A stretch of DNA of 64,000 nt from Amyloporia xantha (Eukaryota > Basidiomycota > Agaricomycetes > Polyporales > Adustoporiaceae). The notes beneath the pieces are model-generated. The model searched no databases and had not been told where the DNA came from. It was given only the letters and a program-made list of their open reading frames with translations. How positions within the stretch are numbered: position 1 is the stretch's first letter; every line of letters starts with the position of its first letter. Location of the stretch: positions 1,984,001-2,048,000 of the forward strand of contig JAYKKR010000006.1 in assembly GCA_036971615.1 (NCBI GenBank). The letters run 5' to 3'. This document shows, in pieces, positions 12,486 through 24,479 of the stretch. The position numbers and the translations under genes are program-made.

Positions 12486-12910
12486 ATGTATCCCGCCGCG
12501 ATTCAGCGTCCAGGAAATGTGTATCATGTACGCCGTTCCTCTGGTGGCCTCCACCAAATGTACAGTTCCTCCGGCGGTTACTATGACGGGCGTGAGTCAC
12601 CTGCAAACTCCATCCCGACCGTATATCAACTGACACTGCTTGCAGCTCCGGAGATGCGCATGGTCTACTATTCTCAACCTACCCCCAGCCACAAATGCTA
12701 TACGGACCCCGTCCCAATTACCTACACCGCATGCATCGTCCGTACCGACCAATCTTATGCTGCGATACTTGTTGCGGGGGGATGGGCTGCTGTGATAGCG
12801 GTTGCTGCGATCTCTGTTGCGACGATTGCTGCGGGTAAGTGGTGCACCTATATGTTGGTTAGGTACTGTCTCATTGCCGTTTCCGCAGCCCTGATTGTTG
12901 CTATTGCTAA
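12486..12910 (+). CDS. Small Tyr/Pro/Gly-rich protein with a double-cysteine tail
   Basis: Not a recognised family. Model: exons 12486-12591, 12654-12834, 12889-12910, 102 residues. The first half is Gly/Ser/Tyr-rich (MYPAAIQRPG, MYSSSGGYYDG). The middle reads YPQPQMLYGPRPNYLHRMHR. The end is a run of CC pairs separated by short spacers, ILCCDTCCGGMGCCDSGCC then DLCCDDCCGPDCCYC. This layout, a Pro/Tyr arm followed by a Cys-pair tail, recalls small CYSTM-like tail proteins thought to be palmitoylated or metal-binding, but the spacing here is distinct. The last intron (gtaagt ... ttccgcag) is strong. The first acceptor is not: the canonical cag at 12645 leaves the wrong phase, and AG at 12653 restores it. 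An unseen upstream exon is possible. Confidence 0.6.
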
Positions 12911-13614
12911 GATCTGCTGATACCGTTATTTCTCGTTGGAATTGCATGCGGGGAACGAAAGGTGCAGCACCGCCAGTCCAGGTACATTTCAGTGCCGTCC
13001 ACATAAGGCTCCATGCGTTCGGCGACACAAAGGGCATTTTCGTTATTCATTATCGTACTACTATCATTCATATCGGATAGGCTTGATATGCATTTTTACC
13101 TGCTACATTCACAATTCTCCGACGGTCGGACTTCCGGAGATGCTTCGCATCTAGTTCCTCAGACATCCCTCATAGGGCTGGGTGGTACGTCGCTGGTATC
13201 TTTTACCACGTAGGGCTCAAGTGGCTTTTCCCCTGGAACCTTTCGGTACCCCTTATCGTACGTAGGATAGTATCGGTACCCTCACTAAAGAATGAATTTG
13301 AATCATTGGAACTGCGTGAACTTGTTAGGACTGTCGTCATGATCAACAGTCAGACTCTCCCTCCTCTGGACAGATGGAAGCAGCACACGATACCGTAGAA
13401 ATAGTTTTTATGTTTGACCGTTTGAAGTTCGACCCTCGTCAGTCGGCCTTGGACATCTGTCTTTGGAGAAATATGATTCCCGTCTATAGTTCAGAACCGG
13501 CCTCCTTGAGGTGTACACAGTTCTAACACGCAAACAGGCTCGTCACATAAATCTCGTATAAGATAATCGTCCGTGTCAGAGTATATACAAATGCATTGCC
13601 TACACTGTCCTACA
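12911..13614. other. Convergent intergenic stretch without a supported gene
   Basis: This region lies between the 3' ends of the plus-strand Cys-tail gene and the minus-strand Spt21-domain gene. The motif cggtacc occurs twice near 13245-13280. No coding frame with family features was seen. Confidence 0.4.
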
Positions 13615-16600
13615 TCACATCAAGCATCCACTCAATAACCCTTGAATATCATCCGCTAGTTTCACCGTATCTATGCAGGGTGCCTCGTTATTTTGAGACT
13701 TTAATTCGCCGGGCTGCATAGAGGCAGAGTCGCCCATTCCCATATTTTCGCCGATGAGCGGTTTGATAGACTCCCAGAATTCACCGAAATCCATATCGGC
13801 TAAGCCGTTGTGGAACGTCGAATCCTCAAATAGGTCATCAAAATCACTGGGGACTGATAACAAGTCTGCCTCTGCACCTTTCAATGTCTGTCCCCCTGAA
13901 GGGTGGGTAAAATCGTCAGAAGGGTTGGATTTGGACTCTGACATCGATGCGGGGTCGGAGAAGTCAGGCATAGGCAACAGGTCCGATGTTTGCGGAAACA
14001 TGTAAGGCGATCGGTGTGCGTACGATGTAAGATCAGAGTTGCTCGGTACGTCAAGACAGGGATTTGGGGAGGTACATGTCTCCTGCCCAAATGTTTCCAC
14101 TGAGACGTGGGATGTGGATGAAGCAGACGGTGCAGCCTTATCTGAGGACTCCTTCTGCAGACCCAAGGTAGGAAACGAAGAGGTTGTGTTTGCAGATACA
14201 GATTCCCTCTTTCCCAGCTCCTGGTCGATATCGGGCGAAACCTCGTCCAGATCCAAATCAGCGTCACGGTCCGCATTAATCTCATCTTCCTCGGTCGTCC
14301 AATCATCTTCGGGTGAGAGAATTGGACTTGATGGTGGCAATGGGGATGAAGGAGGGAGCCCGGTACGCCGTGGATTCTTATGATTAAACCGCTCATCATA
14401 TTGTGCAGGCGGATAGTCCACATCGCTGCTCGCAAAGGGCAAACTCGACAGGAAATCGCTGTCATCTGAGAAGGGGTCAAAGCTGTCTGGAGGCAGTTCC
14501 TTCCCATTACTGGATGAACCCTCTGACGGTAAACCCATACAGCGCACGCTTCGACCTGTGGACTCTCTCGACCGCCTTTTTTCATGCGGTCGAGTCGGCG
14601 AAAAGAGCGGGCCTGATTGGTACAGACTTGGCAGTCGAGGGGTAGACATCGATGACCGTTGTCGCTGTGGTGTAAACAAGGGGGAGCCAGGCTCGTCGTC
14701 TTCTACGGATGTGGCCGCCGACGCAGTATTTCGCGCGCGCTTTGGAGTAGTCGGCGTGTGGAATACTGTATCGTATGAGGAGTCAGGCTCAAGTGAAGAG
14801 CGTTCAGGAGAAGAAGACCGAATTCTTGGCGGCGAAGAGAATATGGAAAGGTCAGAATCATTAGCCAAGACTGGTAGCGGAGGTGTCCTGTCGCGTCTTC
14901 TGTTGCAGTTACCTGGTTCTGATGTAACAACGACAGGAGGCAAGAGAGCCGGCACGATGTTGGCGTCAGTCGATACAGGGAATAGAACAGCACTCGATGA
15001 GTCACAACTAGCCGCCGATCCTCGTATCCTGGAAACAGGATCCCTCCGTTTTGGCTTAGCTCGCCTCCTTTTCTTCGACGTCTCCGGGAGAGAGTTATCT
15101 GTGGCAGATCCACCCGCAAGACGCGGCTGCATTGCAGTTGTTGTCCTTGCCCATTCTGGAACAACGTACGGCGTGCGTTTCCCCTTCTGCACCGAGCTCG
15201 CTTGTTCTGTTTCTTTTCCCTTTCCCTTCAATGATACTCGCCTGGGGGGAGACGATGCTGGCAGCATCGCAACGCGCTCTGAAGGCCCCTCTCCCAAGTC
15301 GAGCCCAGGATCAGACATTGGATGTCCTTGCGCGTCTCCACTATTGTTGTAGGCGCATGTCTTCGCCACTAAAATGGTGCCTACACCGGCGCGTGAACGA
15401 CTGGAACTGCTCGCGGTACGTTTGCGCGTCTGCTCGCGCTCGCGCTCCTCCATGAACTCACTGAGGGTTCTTTTACGAGTCACATTTCCGCCGGTGCCAG
15501 TTCGTCTGTCAACAGAAGATTCTGCACGAGGCGGAGACGACTGTCGTATGGAAGATATAGATGGAGTACCACTGGAGTGCTGTGCTTGTGGCGGTGCTTG
15601 TAAGTGTGGCTTGACAATGTCTTTCTCTTTATCCTTCCCTAGTAACGTACTTTTCCTGCGGAACGCGCTCGGATCCACGTTCTCCTTATCAAGCACGATG
15701 ATTTCGTCATCATCACAAGATTTCTGGGTATTCGCCGCCAGTGACTGTTGATAACTCCAAAAGCCAGTGGGACGGATGGAGGGTGTCGATGCTGACATAG
15801 CAGCATGCACCGGTGCAGTTAAATTGGTGGAGTGAAAACTGGGCAAAGGCATGGCGTGCGCGGGATATGCAGACCACGGTGGAGTTTGCATCAAAGCCGA
15901 AGGCGCAATTGTCCCAGAGCCAGAATTTCGACTCCCATCAGCATCCAGCAGTTTTGTAAGTGCGTCTACAAGGGACGCATGGGAGTTATCGGGCATCGCA
16001 ATTTTGGCAGATGAGGCGTCAATTGCAGAGAGTGCATTGAGCAACTCCACGTTCTTGCTCTCGGAATTGATGAGAGCATGTAAAAGAGCATGGAGTGCTG
16101 CTTGGTGTGAGTCCGTGGTTTGTACCGTTGATGGGGGAGCACTAGAGTGAAGCGATTGGAGGGACGAAGAAGGCCCAGGCGAAGGTGCTGATAGTTGGCT
16201 GACCGGAGTGCCAGCAAGTGCCACAGCTTGCTCCTTTTCTTGCTGAGACATGCTTCTCTTGAGACTTGTCCTATTTGATGATCCGAGGGTGGGTTTTGAC
16301 TCGATGGTGGATGAGAGGTTCGCAAACGCAGGTGCGGGCGTTGCGCGGGAAGGACGTGCGGGAAGCGGATCGTTCGTTAGTAGAGGTTTGTTGGTGTCCG
16401 GAGGAATCCACTTCCGTGCAGCAGGTTTAGATGCATACGGCGCCTATCAAAAAAGCATGAGTATCAGGAATGGTAGTTGAACGCAGTATACAAGAGATAT
16501 TTTCGAAAACATTTATCGAAGCGCTAAAGAGCTGCAAAGAGCCAATAGGATATTGTGGCGCACCTCTCGGAGGGCTAGTATAACCTCAAGTGCATCCTCT

Positions 16601-17171
16601 CGAATCTCATTCCCGATAAATGTCCCGGTCACAGCTGCATCTGGTGCAGTAGGCTGCAACGATAGTGACATATAGCCCAGCCCAATTGCAACACCGCCAG
16701 CAGAAATAGCATCGAATGCCCCTGGACTATGTGGAAAAGAGTTATGTAAATAGGGGGATTTAATAAATAAGCGTGACGCACGGCGGTGCCTCTAGAGGAT
16801 CGAGGACATAGACGGTAAAATCGCGGGACCCATTAGGAGTAAGCTCGGGGCTAGAGTGGCAATCACTGTAAGCAACGACGCGAATAGTTTGAGATAGCGA
16901 TGACATACCTTGAGCGAAGTATAGCCTCCAACACCGGACGTAGGGGCGCTTTACCGTACGACATCTGGGTAGCGAGACACGTCCGAAGATGTGGGTTGAA
17001 GGACGCTGCGAGACGTGCGGGAATAAGAGTAACAGGTACTGGAGTATCCGAGCGCGCGAGGATATACTGTGGATTATTGTTGATGGTGTACAGGGCGCGG
17101 ACTTGAGAGTACGTGAGTATAGCTCACGATAGAAGAAGAGTGGTAGTACCTGGCAAAAGACGCGTCTCCAT
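13615..17171 (-). CDS. SPT21: Ams2/Spt21 N-terminal domain protein (histone gene regulation)
   Basis: Yeast Spt21 and fission yeast Ams2 control transcription of core histone genes. Exons on the minus strand: 17171-17150, 17101-16909, 16865-16782, 16726-16564, 16443-13615; about 1096 residues with all phases fitting. The N-terminal domain is well matched: RALYTINNNPQYILARSDTP, VPVTLIPARL, SSPELTPNGSRDFTVYVLDP, GVAIGLGYMSLSLQ, AVTGTFIGNEIREDALEVIL. The remaining 800 residues are Ser/Pro/Arg-rich and poorly conserved. They contain basic patches that look like nuclear localisation signals (SKKRRRAKPKRR) and acidic stretches near the C-terminus. A 22-nt first exon (METRLLP) was chosen because it alone gives the right phase into the conserved domain. 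A second ATG at 17202 would be out of phase. Confidence 0.82.
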
Positions 17172-18089
17172 CGGGTGCAGATATCGCTAGTACAAGAGAC
17201 ATGCACAGGAGAAAGCAGGAACTGGAGAGGAAGGATGAGCAGGTGGCCAGGAGTAGGAGACAAGGCCGGACGCGACCAAAGCGCGTCACAGAAATCAACA
17301 ATGTGTCGCGTCACGCGACTGCGCGTTACTCCTGTTCTAGGGTTAGGTCGCGTCGAGTCGTGCTATTCACAGACGAATATCATATAGTGTCGCTACCGTT
17401 ATTCTTTGCGACCCTGTCTATCACACATTACATAATATCTCGCTGGAGACCTGCCACAAATCACTAGCGCTGCAGAGCCTCAATCATGCGCGTCACGTGG
17501 GCGTGAATGTGGCCAAAGTGGACTGGCCACTCCCACTTGTGAAGCTCAAAATTGAAACAATTTCGACTCGAACCGGTCAATACATACATTGCCTAAGAAG
17601 TGTCGCTGGAGTCATGAAAATATGATCAAGTGAGTCAACACGGGTCTATGCATGATAAAATCTGCTAGAACAGAACACAAGAGATACTAAACTCAGGCTA
17701 TTGGGCATGCTAAGGATACCACTCGGAAGTGAACTATGCGAGCGACCGTAGTGGACTGGTCAATGCGACAATCTAAGAGGAACAACCGGCATCACACGTA
17801 GGATGGTCAACGGGTTGCCGTCTCGCACTCACGCGTCGTTGCGAGAATCTAGAGGTGCATGACGACTCGGATCAGTGGACAAAGCAATCTTGCAATTGTC
17901 CACTTTACTTCGAAAAATATCGCTACCCTGCTGAAGTTCCTTGCCTCTGAATTGGAGAATGTGGGTCCGTTCTTCGCGAAAAGACCTACACCACGGCATG
18001 CGCCCTCGACTCTCGGTCCACCGTCTAAAACCACGCAACCACCCCCTTTTGTTCAACCAACATCAACATCTACCACTAACTTAGCACAC
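17172..18089. other. Intergenic stretch, no supported gene
   Basis: It contains the Spt21-domain gene promoter on its left side. A plus-strand frame at 17859-18149 (96 codons) is Thr/Pro-rich and resembles no family. AT-rich compared with the flanking genes. Confidence 0.35.
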
Positions 18090-18485
18090 GAACTAAGATC
18101 ACAACGGGCCATCCATGAGCGTGAGACCCTCCCACATACCCCTGGCTAAGCGGACGAGATGAAATGCGAAGGGAGAGCGGCCGTTCTCTCGCAGTGGTAG
18201 AAAGAGTATTTCTGAGGAGACGTGAGGAAACATGTACCATTTATGCGCATGCACCGCCGTCTTTTTTTAGACTAATATCCACAGTCTGAATAGTGACGTT
18301 GAAGCCTTGACTCGTTTCGTATCGTAACAGTGTGGTCTGTTATGAATCAGACCAGCTCAAAGGATGCCAGACCGCGCCGATCTGGTCCAAGCTTCCAACG
18401 GTCTCTTGTTCTGGCTAAAGTCTGCAGCATGAAGTGAAGAGTCTCTTGATAAAAGCACCATTTGGTCGTTGCTCTGAAGCAAGAA
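18090..18485 (-). repeat. Deleted inverted copy of the 24.5-26.4 kb segment
   Basis: Read on the minus strand, 18485-18195 aligns with plus-strand 24490-24780, for example the shared phrase for tttcctcatgtctcctcaga and the accgcc/tctggtc motifs. Positions 18192-18090 align with plus-strand 26345-26450, where the reverse complement of agcggacgagatgaaatgcg is shared almost exactly. In this copy the two pieces abut at about 18192-18195, so about 1.57 kb, including the small gene at 24812, is missing. The copy is diverged, more so away from the junction. Confidence 0.7.
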
Positions 18486-18900
18486 CACGCATGTCGAGCG
18501 TTATGACACGGTCCCGTGACCGTAATTACCACCTAAGGACACTTGGTATTATCGGCGCTGCTCCGCCCGCCAGGTTCCGATATGCGGCTGATTCCTTCGC
18601 TCGTCGATAATCGCGAGTATACTATGTCCTCCATCCCACTAACGAAATCACAGAGATCCTGGATGGTGCATTCCCATTAACCTTAAACTTGGCACCCATC
18701 GCACACGTTATTACATTACGCTGTTACATCCATTCATACGCACAGTTGTGGTTCAGAACTTCAGATGAGTTCACGAGAAATAGCAGCAGTTGAATGCCGC
18801 CACTGAGTGATACAGCAGAATTCAGGTGAATTGTACTTATATTCCCAAGCAATTACATGTACATGACGTCAGTACCAACGAGGTGGCGTGAATCAATAAC
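18486..18900. other. AT-rich intergenic stretch without a supported gene
   Basis: No family-like frame on either strand and no clear repeat was found by eye. Confidence 0.3.
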
Positions 18901-18914
18901 ATAAATATTACAGT

Positions 18915-20337
18915 CTAAGGTACAGGCAACACCCGTCCTGAAGTGCTTCGAAGTTCGGCAGCCACCTCATAGTCGGTCTCCGCGTATTCAGACCCGTTCT
19001 CGTCAGATTCGTTGATGCTAATATCATATCATCCTCTGTTTCATCGTCTTGATCCTAGTGTCTCCTAAGTTCAGTTCAGTTCGGTTCGGCAGGGATTTTG
19101 GCCGAACCCCGAACCGAACCTGCATGCATATGGCTGAACCTGAACCTGAACCTGAACTGAACCTGCTGAACCGGTTCAGCAGGTTCAGTTCAGGTTCATA
19201 ACCGGTTCGAACCTTCTGAACCTGTGATTTTCTAAGTAATTTTTTTTTCATTTTATGCTAGTCTACTGTACATGTCCATAGTGTGGTGATACTTGTCTGG
19301 ATAGATTTAATTCCCTGAGGTTGATCAGGCGAAGGTGACTCGATTGCAAGCGTGAGTGCTGGCAATACCCTGTCAGATCGACACTCGGGGGCAGCACATC
19401 TGTGGCACGAGGTTAGCTGTCAGCAGTAGCGGCCGCGGCGTCGCGCACCTGTAGGGGCCCTGCTGCTACTACCAGCGCCGGTCGCGTTGTGTCGTTGTGC
19501 TTGCCCGGCGTTGGCTGCGCAAAGAACGCGCGGATTCCGCGTCGCCCTGCATTACCTGCCATATGGGCTTGCGAACGCTTGTGCCGGCGACGCGCAACGC
19601 GGGGGTTCCGTTCGAGAGTCGCAGTGCTGGCAGAGAGAGGGCGTTAGGAGCACGTGAGACATCTCGAGTCTGCACGCAGGGAGAGCGCGAGCGAAAATTG
19701 ACCGGCGAAGATTGATCTCCATCTGATTGATCGGACCCCATCCCCCGGTTCGCGGTTCGGACGCGTTCGCACCGCGTTCGGGCAACGCACTGCAAGCCCG
19801 AACCCCGGACCGAACCTGACGGCCCATGGCCGGACCGAACCTGGACCGGACCTGAACCTCAGGTCCGGTTCGGCGGTTCGGGGTTCGGACCTAGGTTCTG
19901 GACTGAACTTAGGAGACGCTACTTGATCCTCACCTTGGACTTGCTTCAACTGGTAGGACTTCCTAGTCGCCCTTCGTTTTTATGATCACAATCTCGGTGT
20001 CTAAGTTCCGAGTCAGTGGACAAATCAGATAGTTGACATTAGCTTGCGGCACACAAATCTCAACGAAGGCGCGCTGACTGGGCTTTAGGTGTTTCGATGC
20101 TATAGCTTTCTTCAGTGTCGGTCCAACTGATTCAGCTTTCCTGTGCACGCTTGCGAAGCCGTGGTGGGCGCTCTGCCTTTTAGTACGTTCCACAGTCATC
20201 AGGAAAAACCTCCTGTGGTAATAAATACAAATGATGCCAGAATTATGTAGAATTGGAGTAATTGGGATAATGGACGGTAAAGACAAGTAATTTATATGAA
20301 AGCCATTTGTAATCACTTCTACTTGTCTTGTTGTCAA
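18915..20337 (-). pseudogene. Unknown reading frame split by the hAT element
   Basis: Minus-strand 20337-19963 encodes 124 residues; its later part is basic (MTVERTKRQSAHHGFASVHR) and reads to IVIIKTKGD. A neighbouring frame continues YQLKQVQGEDQ up to the insertion at 19930. Directly beyond the element the minus strand gives DDETEDD, and another frame gives an acidic end (SDENGSEYAETDYEVAAELR) with a stop at 18915. Removing the element and one target-site copy keeps QGEDQ and DDETEDD in one frame, but at least two further frame changes remain. No family is recognised. It could be an old gene or part of another transposon. The call is weak. Confidence 0.3.
19056..19921. mobile_element. Non-autonomous hAT-type transposon, 866 bp, 8 bp target duplication
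   Basis: The ends are inverted repeats: the left end reads TAGTGTCTCCTAAGTTCAGT and the right end, on the other strand, TAGCGTCTCCTAAGTTCAGT (19 of 20 identical). The 8 bp CTTGATCC occurs directly on both sides (19048-19055 and 19922-19929), a target-site duplication of the length made by hAT transposases. TAGNG at the tips fits the hAT end consensus. Subterminal DNA is packed with GAACCTGAACC and GGTTCGG motifs on both sides, as expected for transposase binding sites. The interior is GC-rich and holds only short overlapping frames, with no transposase, so movement would need an autonomous relative. Confidence 0.85.
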
Positions 20338-20999
20338 TATAGCTTGTCATTAGCCAATGGATTTATAACTGATCATAACTGTCAAGCTATTGACAATATT
20401 CATATTACATTGTTTTCTCAGAAATTGAGTAATTCCAGCTAATATGGCAGAATGTTGAGCTGTTATTACTAAAGTATCTACAGATGTTCAAAAAATAAAT
20501 TGTCCCCATCTGCTGACAAGCTGGGCAACAGAACTGTATAAGAAACAAATTGCATAATAGTTGTGACAGAGCTGAAAGTTTGAACCAACATGTTACTTTC
20601 ACCTTAGAGCGTCGTTTTGGACTTGTCCAAATTTTGCGCATGCCATGTCACATGATGAGCGGAAACTGCCGGTCGCACGTGAACCGTTTGCCACGTCAGG
20701 ACAGCGCACGGTGTGTTCTTGACCTTGGAACGTCTTTCACATCTCATCTACAATGGGGCTTTGACGTTTCTCATCTTCTTTCTTGTTTGTGGATATCCTA
20801 TGGGTTCTGAATCTCTGTCGCCAGTGGTGAGTTCATGTTATCATCTCCTCTGCTCATGACATGTTGACTTTCCTCCTGAACGGCGTATCCATATACAAGG
20901 AGGTAGAAAGAACAGAGGAGGTCCACAGGGGCAGGCAGAGGAAGGAGAAGGAGAGAGGGGGCCAAGGATCGCGACCTGGACGAAAGACATGCCAGGCCC
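20338..20999. other. AT-rich stretch, possible remnants only
   Basis: A minus-strand frame at 20641-20405 gives 78 residues starting MRKIWTSPKRRSKVKV with no recognised family. The DNA is AT-rich compared with the rest of the window, as is common in decayed repeats. Confidence 0.3.
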
Positions 21000-21480
21000 G
21001 TGACTACCAAGCCCGCATTGAAGCCTCCGTCGCGTCCACCTCTGCCGCAGTTGCATTCTCGTCGAGCACGCCCGCCAAGCAGTCCATCTCCATTACTCAA
21101 CCCTCGACCTTCTGGCGCGCCCGTCCGACGATCAGTATCACCAGCGCGTTTGATGTCTGTTACTCCGCCACCCATGGTGTCCTCCCCGCTGACGATGCCT
21201 GTCCCGTCTATGACGTCCGCAACATTGTCCGAGCGGTCATACACACAGACAATGATGAGGACCTCCACAGCTGCCACCACAGCGAGGATACGTCCACCTT
21301 GCCGTCGTCGTACCCCCCGCGGAAAAAGTGTGCGGCCACGCGGAAGGGCTGGGTGGAGGGCTCGTCGCCGCCGTCAGAGAAGCTCATCAACCTCGACTGA
21401 GTGACGATCCTCCCAGAGCGCAAGATGAGGATTGGGAAGACTTTTGACAGTATCGATGTCTCGAAGGAGGGCTGGATCTA
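21000..21480 (+). other. GC-rich block with overlapping open frames, possibly a degraded exon
   Basis: Composition changes sharply to GC-rich and open frames lie on both strands. One plus frame (ending at a stop at 21398-21400) would, past that stop, run in the same frame through ERKMRIGKTFDSIDVSKEGW to the stop at 21479-21481. This looks like the end of a real protein interrupted by a stop codon. Another plus frame is Pro/Arg-rich. I cannot assign a function or prove that it is expressed. Confidence 0.3.
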
Positions 21481-22996
21481 ATTGGTGAGTTGCAGCAGGA
21501 AATTTTACGGTTCACTTGTATTGACACATCACCACAGGCTATCGTGCGTACCGCTGGCCGCAGAAACGGGCCGTTGTTGTTAGCATGTTGTACTTTGTGT
21601 TTTGTGCATGATTTTTGTTTTCCTATCCTACTTAACTACGAGGGCCGTATCACGTCGTTTAGCCAGCCGTAGTTACTTTTAAGGTACTGAACATGTAATC
21701 AGATCAGTTTGTTGACAATCAAGTGGTTTTTCTCAATTATATTGTGTGATTAATGTGTAGAAAGTGCAGCTAAAAAGGTTTGAAAACTGAGGAATATAGT
21801 GAAAAACTGTAATAAAGATGCGTTATTATCCGGCATACGCAGGGGGGACCGCTAGTTTGACGTAATGCCACAGAATATGTCTAATAGGATAATATCAGAT
21901 AATTATGGAGATGCCAGCTAATTATTGAAATTTCTACTTCATTATACCGGAGGGTTTTTCCTGATGGTTGACATGTTCAGGTCATCCATCATCATGAGAC
22001 AAAAGTGGCAAGAGTTGTCTGCTTTGAAAGTGGGCCACTGAACACAGACGCCACAGCACTCAACGTGTTTGATGCAGAGGCCAACGTCTCATTGCGTGTC
22101 CGCTGTCTTGTGCGACGCATTGTGGAGAACGTCACGGTCAGGAGCGCGGTGGTGGGTTAGGGGTCAAATCATCAAACAGCTCCTGCACTCGATGACCGCT
22201 ATTGGTCTCGCCGCAGCTGTACTCACCAAGCGTGATCATTAACGAGTAGATACCGGTACCTGTAAGCGGGATCGACCAACCTGGGCGGCGGGAGGGCAGG
22301 AGCATTCACTTGAAGGAAGCAGATTGTTCGGCCGAAGGGATTCGGCAAAAGCCGGTGCAACGGAGTTATTACATAAAGCTGTCCGCAGTTCCATCGCATT
22401 CATAACCGATTGCTAGCGCATATCGGAATATGCGCGTGCGTTCGTACGCGTCTTCGGCCGTTGAACATTTGGCCCAAGGGCTCTTGGATCGCACTTACAC
22501 TTGCCAACGGCGGTGATGCATAAAACTACTACTCCACATATTCTTCGCATCTTATCATAAGTCTTTGCAGTCATCGAATCTCCCCTGCCCATGGTCCAAA
22601 GGTTTAGGACGTTCACTCCGAGTCACAGACGCCGACGAATTATTGCCAGGGACCATCAAACTAGTAATAGACTCAGAGACACAAATGTCAAAGGTTAAAG
22701 GTTCGAGTTCACAGCAACTTATAATACACACTTGCATACATCATGTCACAAACAACATAAAAACAGATACGACAACAAATGGATCAGTAAATGTGGTTCA
22801 TGATCATTCGCAGAGTTTACTTCATGTAACAGAGATACCAACACTTGATGAAAGCACCCTTTACGGTCTCTGATCTCGTGTTCCCAAAGGCAGGGCGACA
22901 GCAGCACATCTACTTGTGGGTACGACGTCTACACATAAAAATTGTCGTCAAGCCCGGCGCCAAAAACGCCGCATTCAAGAATGACAATCCGTCCAC
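21481..22996. other. AT-rich intergenic stretch of 1.5 kb, no supported gene
   Basis: Short frames only. A plus-strand frame at 22565-22873 (102 codons) has no recognisable features. No terminal inverted repeats with target duplications were found by eye. Confidence 0.35.
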
Positions 22997-24126
22997 CTAC
23001 CTCTTCGGCTTGAAATCAGCATCGTACGTCTTGAAGAACTCAGGCATCTCCATGGGGTGGCTATTGGTGATCGCATGGAATGCCATCGTACTGATGTAGT
23101 TCGTCTTTCCCGCACGCACGAGAGAGTAGTACTCGAGGAGGTACTCTTTCTCCGATTCGTCTATCTCTGCATCCGCATCGAGGAGCTGCTTGGCCTCCGT
23201 ACTGGCGTGAGCTATCGTGGTGAGCACGGGTAAATTCGGACGAGCAAAGTGGACACACGGAGAGATATCCTCGAATTCGAGGTTAAGGCCTGCCTGCGAG
23301 GCATTCGCCGCGAGCTCGGGACCGTTCACCAACCTTGCCGCGCGAGGCGCGATATCAATTCCAACATACATGTGTGCATAAGAGGGTAAAATAAACTCAC
23401 TGGGGACCTGTCATGGTGATAAGTTGGCCGCGGACCTTGTCACTGAGGCCCTTGGGACCCTCGCTGGTAAGGATAGTTGATGCGATGAGCGCAATGTCGC
23501 CGAGGGCGACGGGAGCAAAAGAGTGCTGTTCGCCGATGGGCAGGCGGAGTTTGCTGTTGTTCTGTGCGTCCTTCGTGTAGAGGAGGAGGTTCTCGGCGTA
23601 GAATCCGGCGCTAGGAACCAGAATAACCCTCGAGTAGATAGGAGCGAAAGAGGGATGCTCACCGGATTATACAGGGAGATGTCCCAGCCGCGGTGTCGGA
23701 AAGTCCCTTGCTTTCCATGAAGAGCGACTCGATTTTGATGAACTCGCGCAGCCTGGGCTGTTGGTCTTGTTCCGCGAGATCACAAGCCGCGGAGCTGAGC
23801 AAGACGGTGTTTTGAATCCCAGCCTGACGTGTAGCCATGCTCATCTCTTCTGCTAATTTGAGCTTCTTGTCGTGGGCAGGCGGAATGAGGAGAATGGTGT
23901 CTGCGCCCGACTCCTGGAGAGAACGGACGAGGGCTTTGAGATCTCCCGGTGCGTAGGGTACGACAATTGCGCTGAGCTCTTCAAGATCGGAGCATTTCTC
24001 TGGGTGAAGGGAGAGGCAGGTGAGTGATTTAATATTTGAGGCGAAGGCGTCGTCTGTCAGGAGAAGCTCCGCGATGAGATGACCTGTTTGTCCGTCGGCG
24101 GAGGTGATGCAGATGTTGCGAGACAT
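22997..24126 (-). CDS. NmrA-like NAD(P)-binding oxidoreductase (atypical SDR)
   Basis: Exons on the minus strand: 24126-23663, 23610-23401, 23333-22997; 336 residues, phases consistent. The N-terminus has a Rossmann nucleotide-binding turn, ICITSADGQTGHLIAELLL. It is followed by the strand/helix pattern of NmrA-type atypical short-chain dehydrogenases (SGADTILLIPPAHDKKL, TVLLSSAACD) and a central GFYAENLLLYTKDAQ. Such proteins are redox sensors or quinone/ether reductases; the substrate here is unknown. No catalytic YxxxK motif was identified. For intron 1 the acceptor at 23611 (52 bp intron) was preferred to one giving a 34 bp intron. Confidence 0.78.
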
Positions 24127-24479
24127 GGCGGGGAAATGGGAGTTGGGGGAAGAGGAGTCGGAGACATTCTTATAGCTGGACTGACCATGGGAGGTGTGCC
24201 ACTGGTGTCAGTCGTCAGACAAGTCTCCCAGCTGTTGGCCCCGCCCTCGGCCGTCATCGCTGTCGTCACGGTCCACTCATCCGCGTACGCGTAGGTACGC
24301 GGGCGACGCGTGACGTCACGCGTCGCCGTCACGTTATGCTCGCGCGGCGGCAATTCAACTTGTTCTCTTAATTCCATCTCCTCTAGACCAGGTTAGTTAA
24401 GCTGTGATATGGCTCTTGACCACTCTCGGAATGGTAGACAGCGTTGCCTACTATTTATGGCGATGAAGCTCTGCATGCC
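24127..24479. other. Promoter side of the NmrA-like gene; no further gene
   Basis: GC-rich next to the minus-strand start at 24126, then AT-richer. No coding features. It contains a short inverted phrase around 24295-24325 (tacgcg/cgcgta and gacgtcacgcgtc). Confidence 0.35.

Noticed and set aside
19056..19921. A gene inside the hAT element (frames of 70-108 codons on both strands)
   Set aside because: The frames overlap each other and are translations of the repeated GAACC/GGTTC motifs; no transposase motif.
20798..21280. 160-codon minus-strand frame, Gly/Arg-rich
   Set aside because: It overlaps two plus-strand frames in a GC-rich block, and only one at most could be real. The plus strand has a slightly better case (ERKMRIGKTFDSIDVSKEGW).
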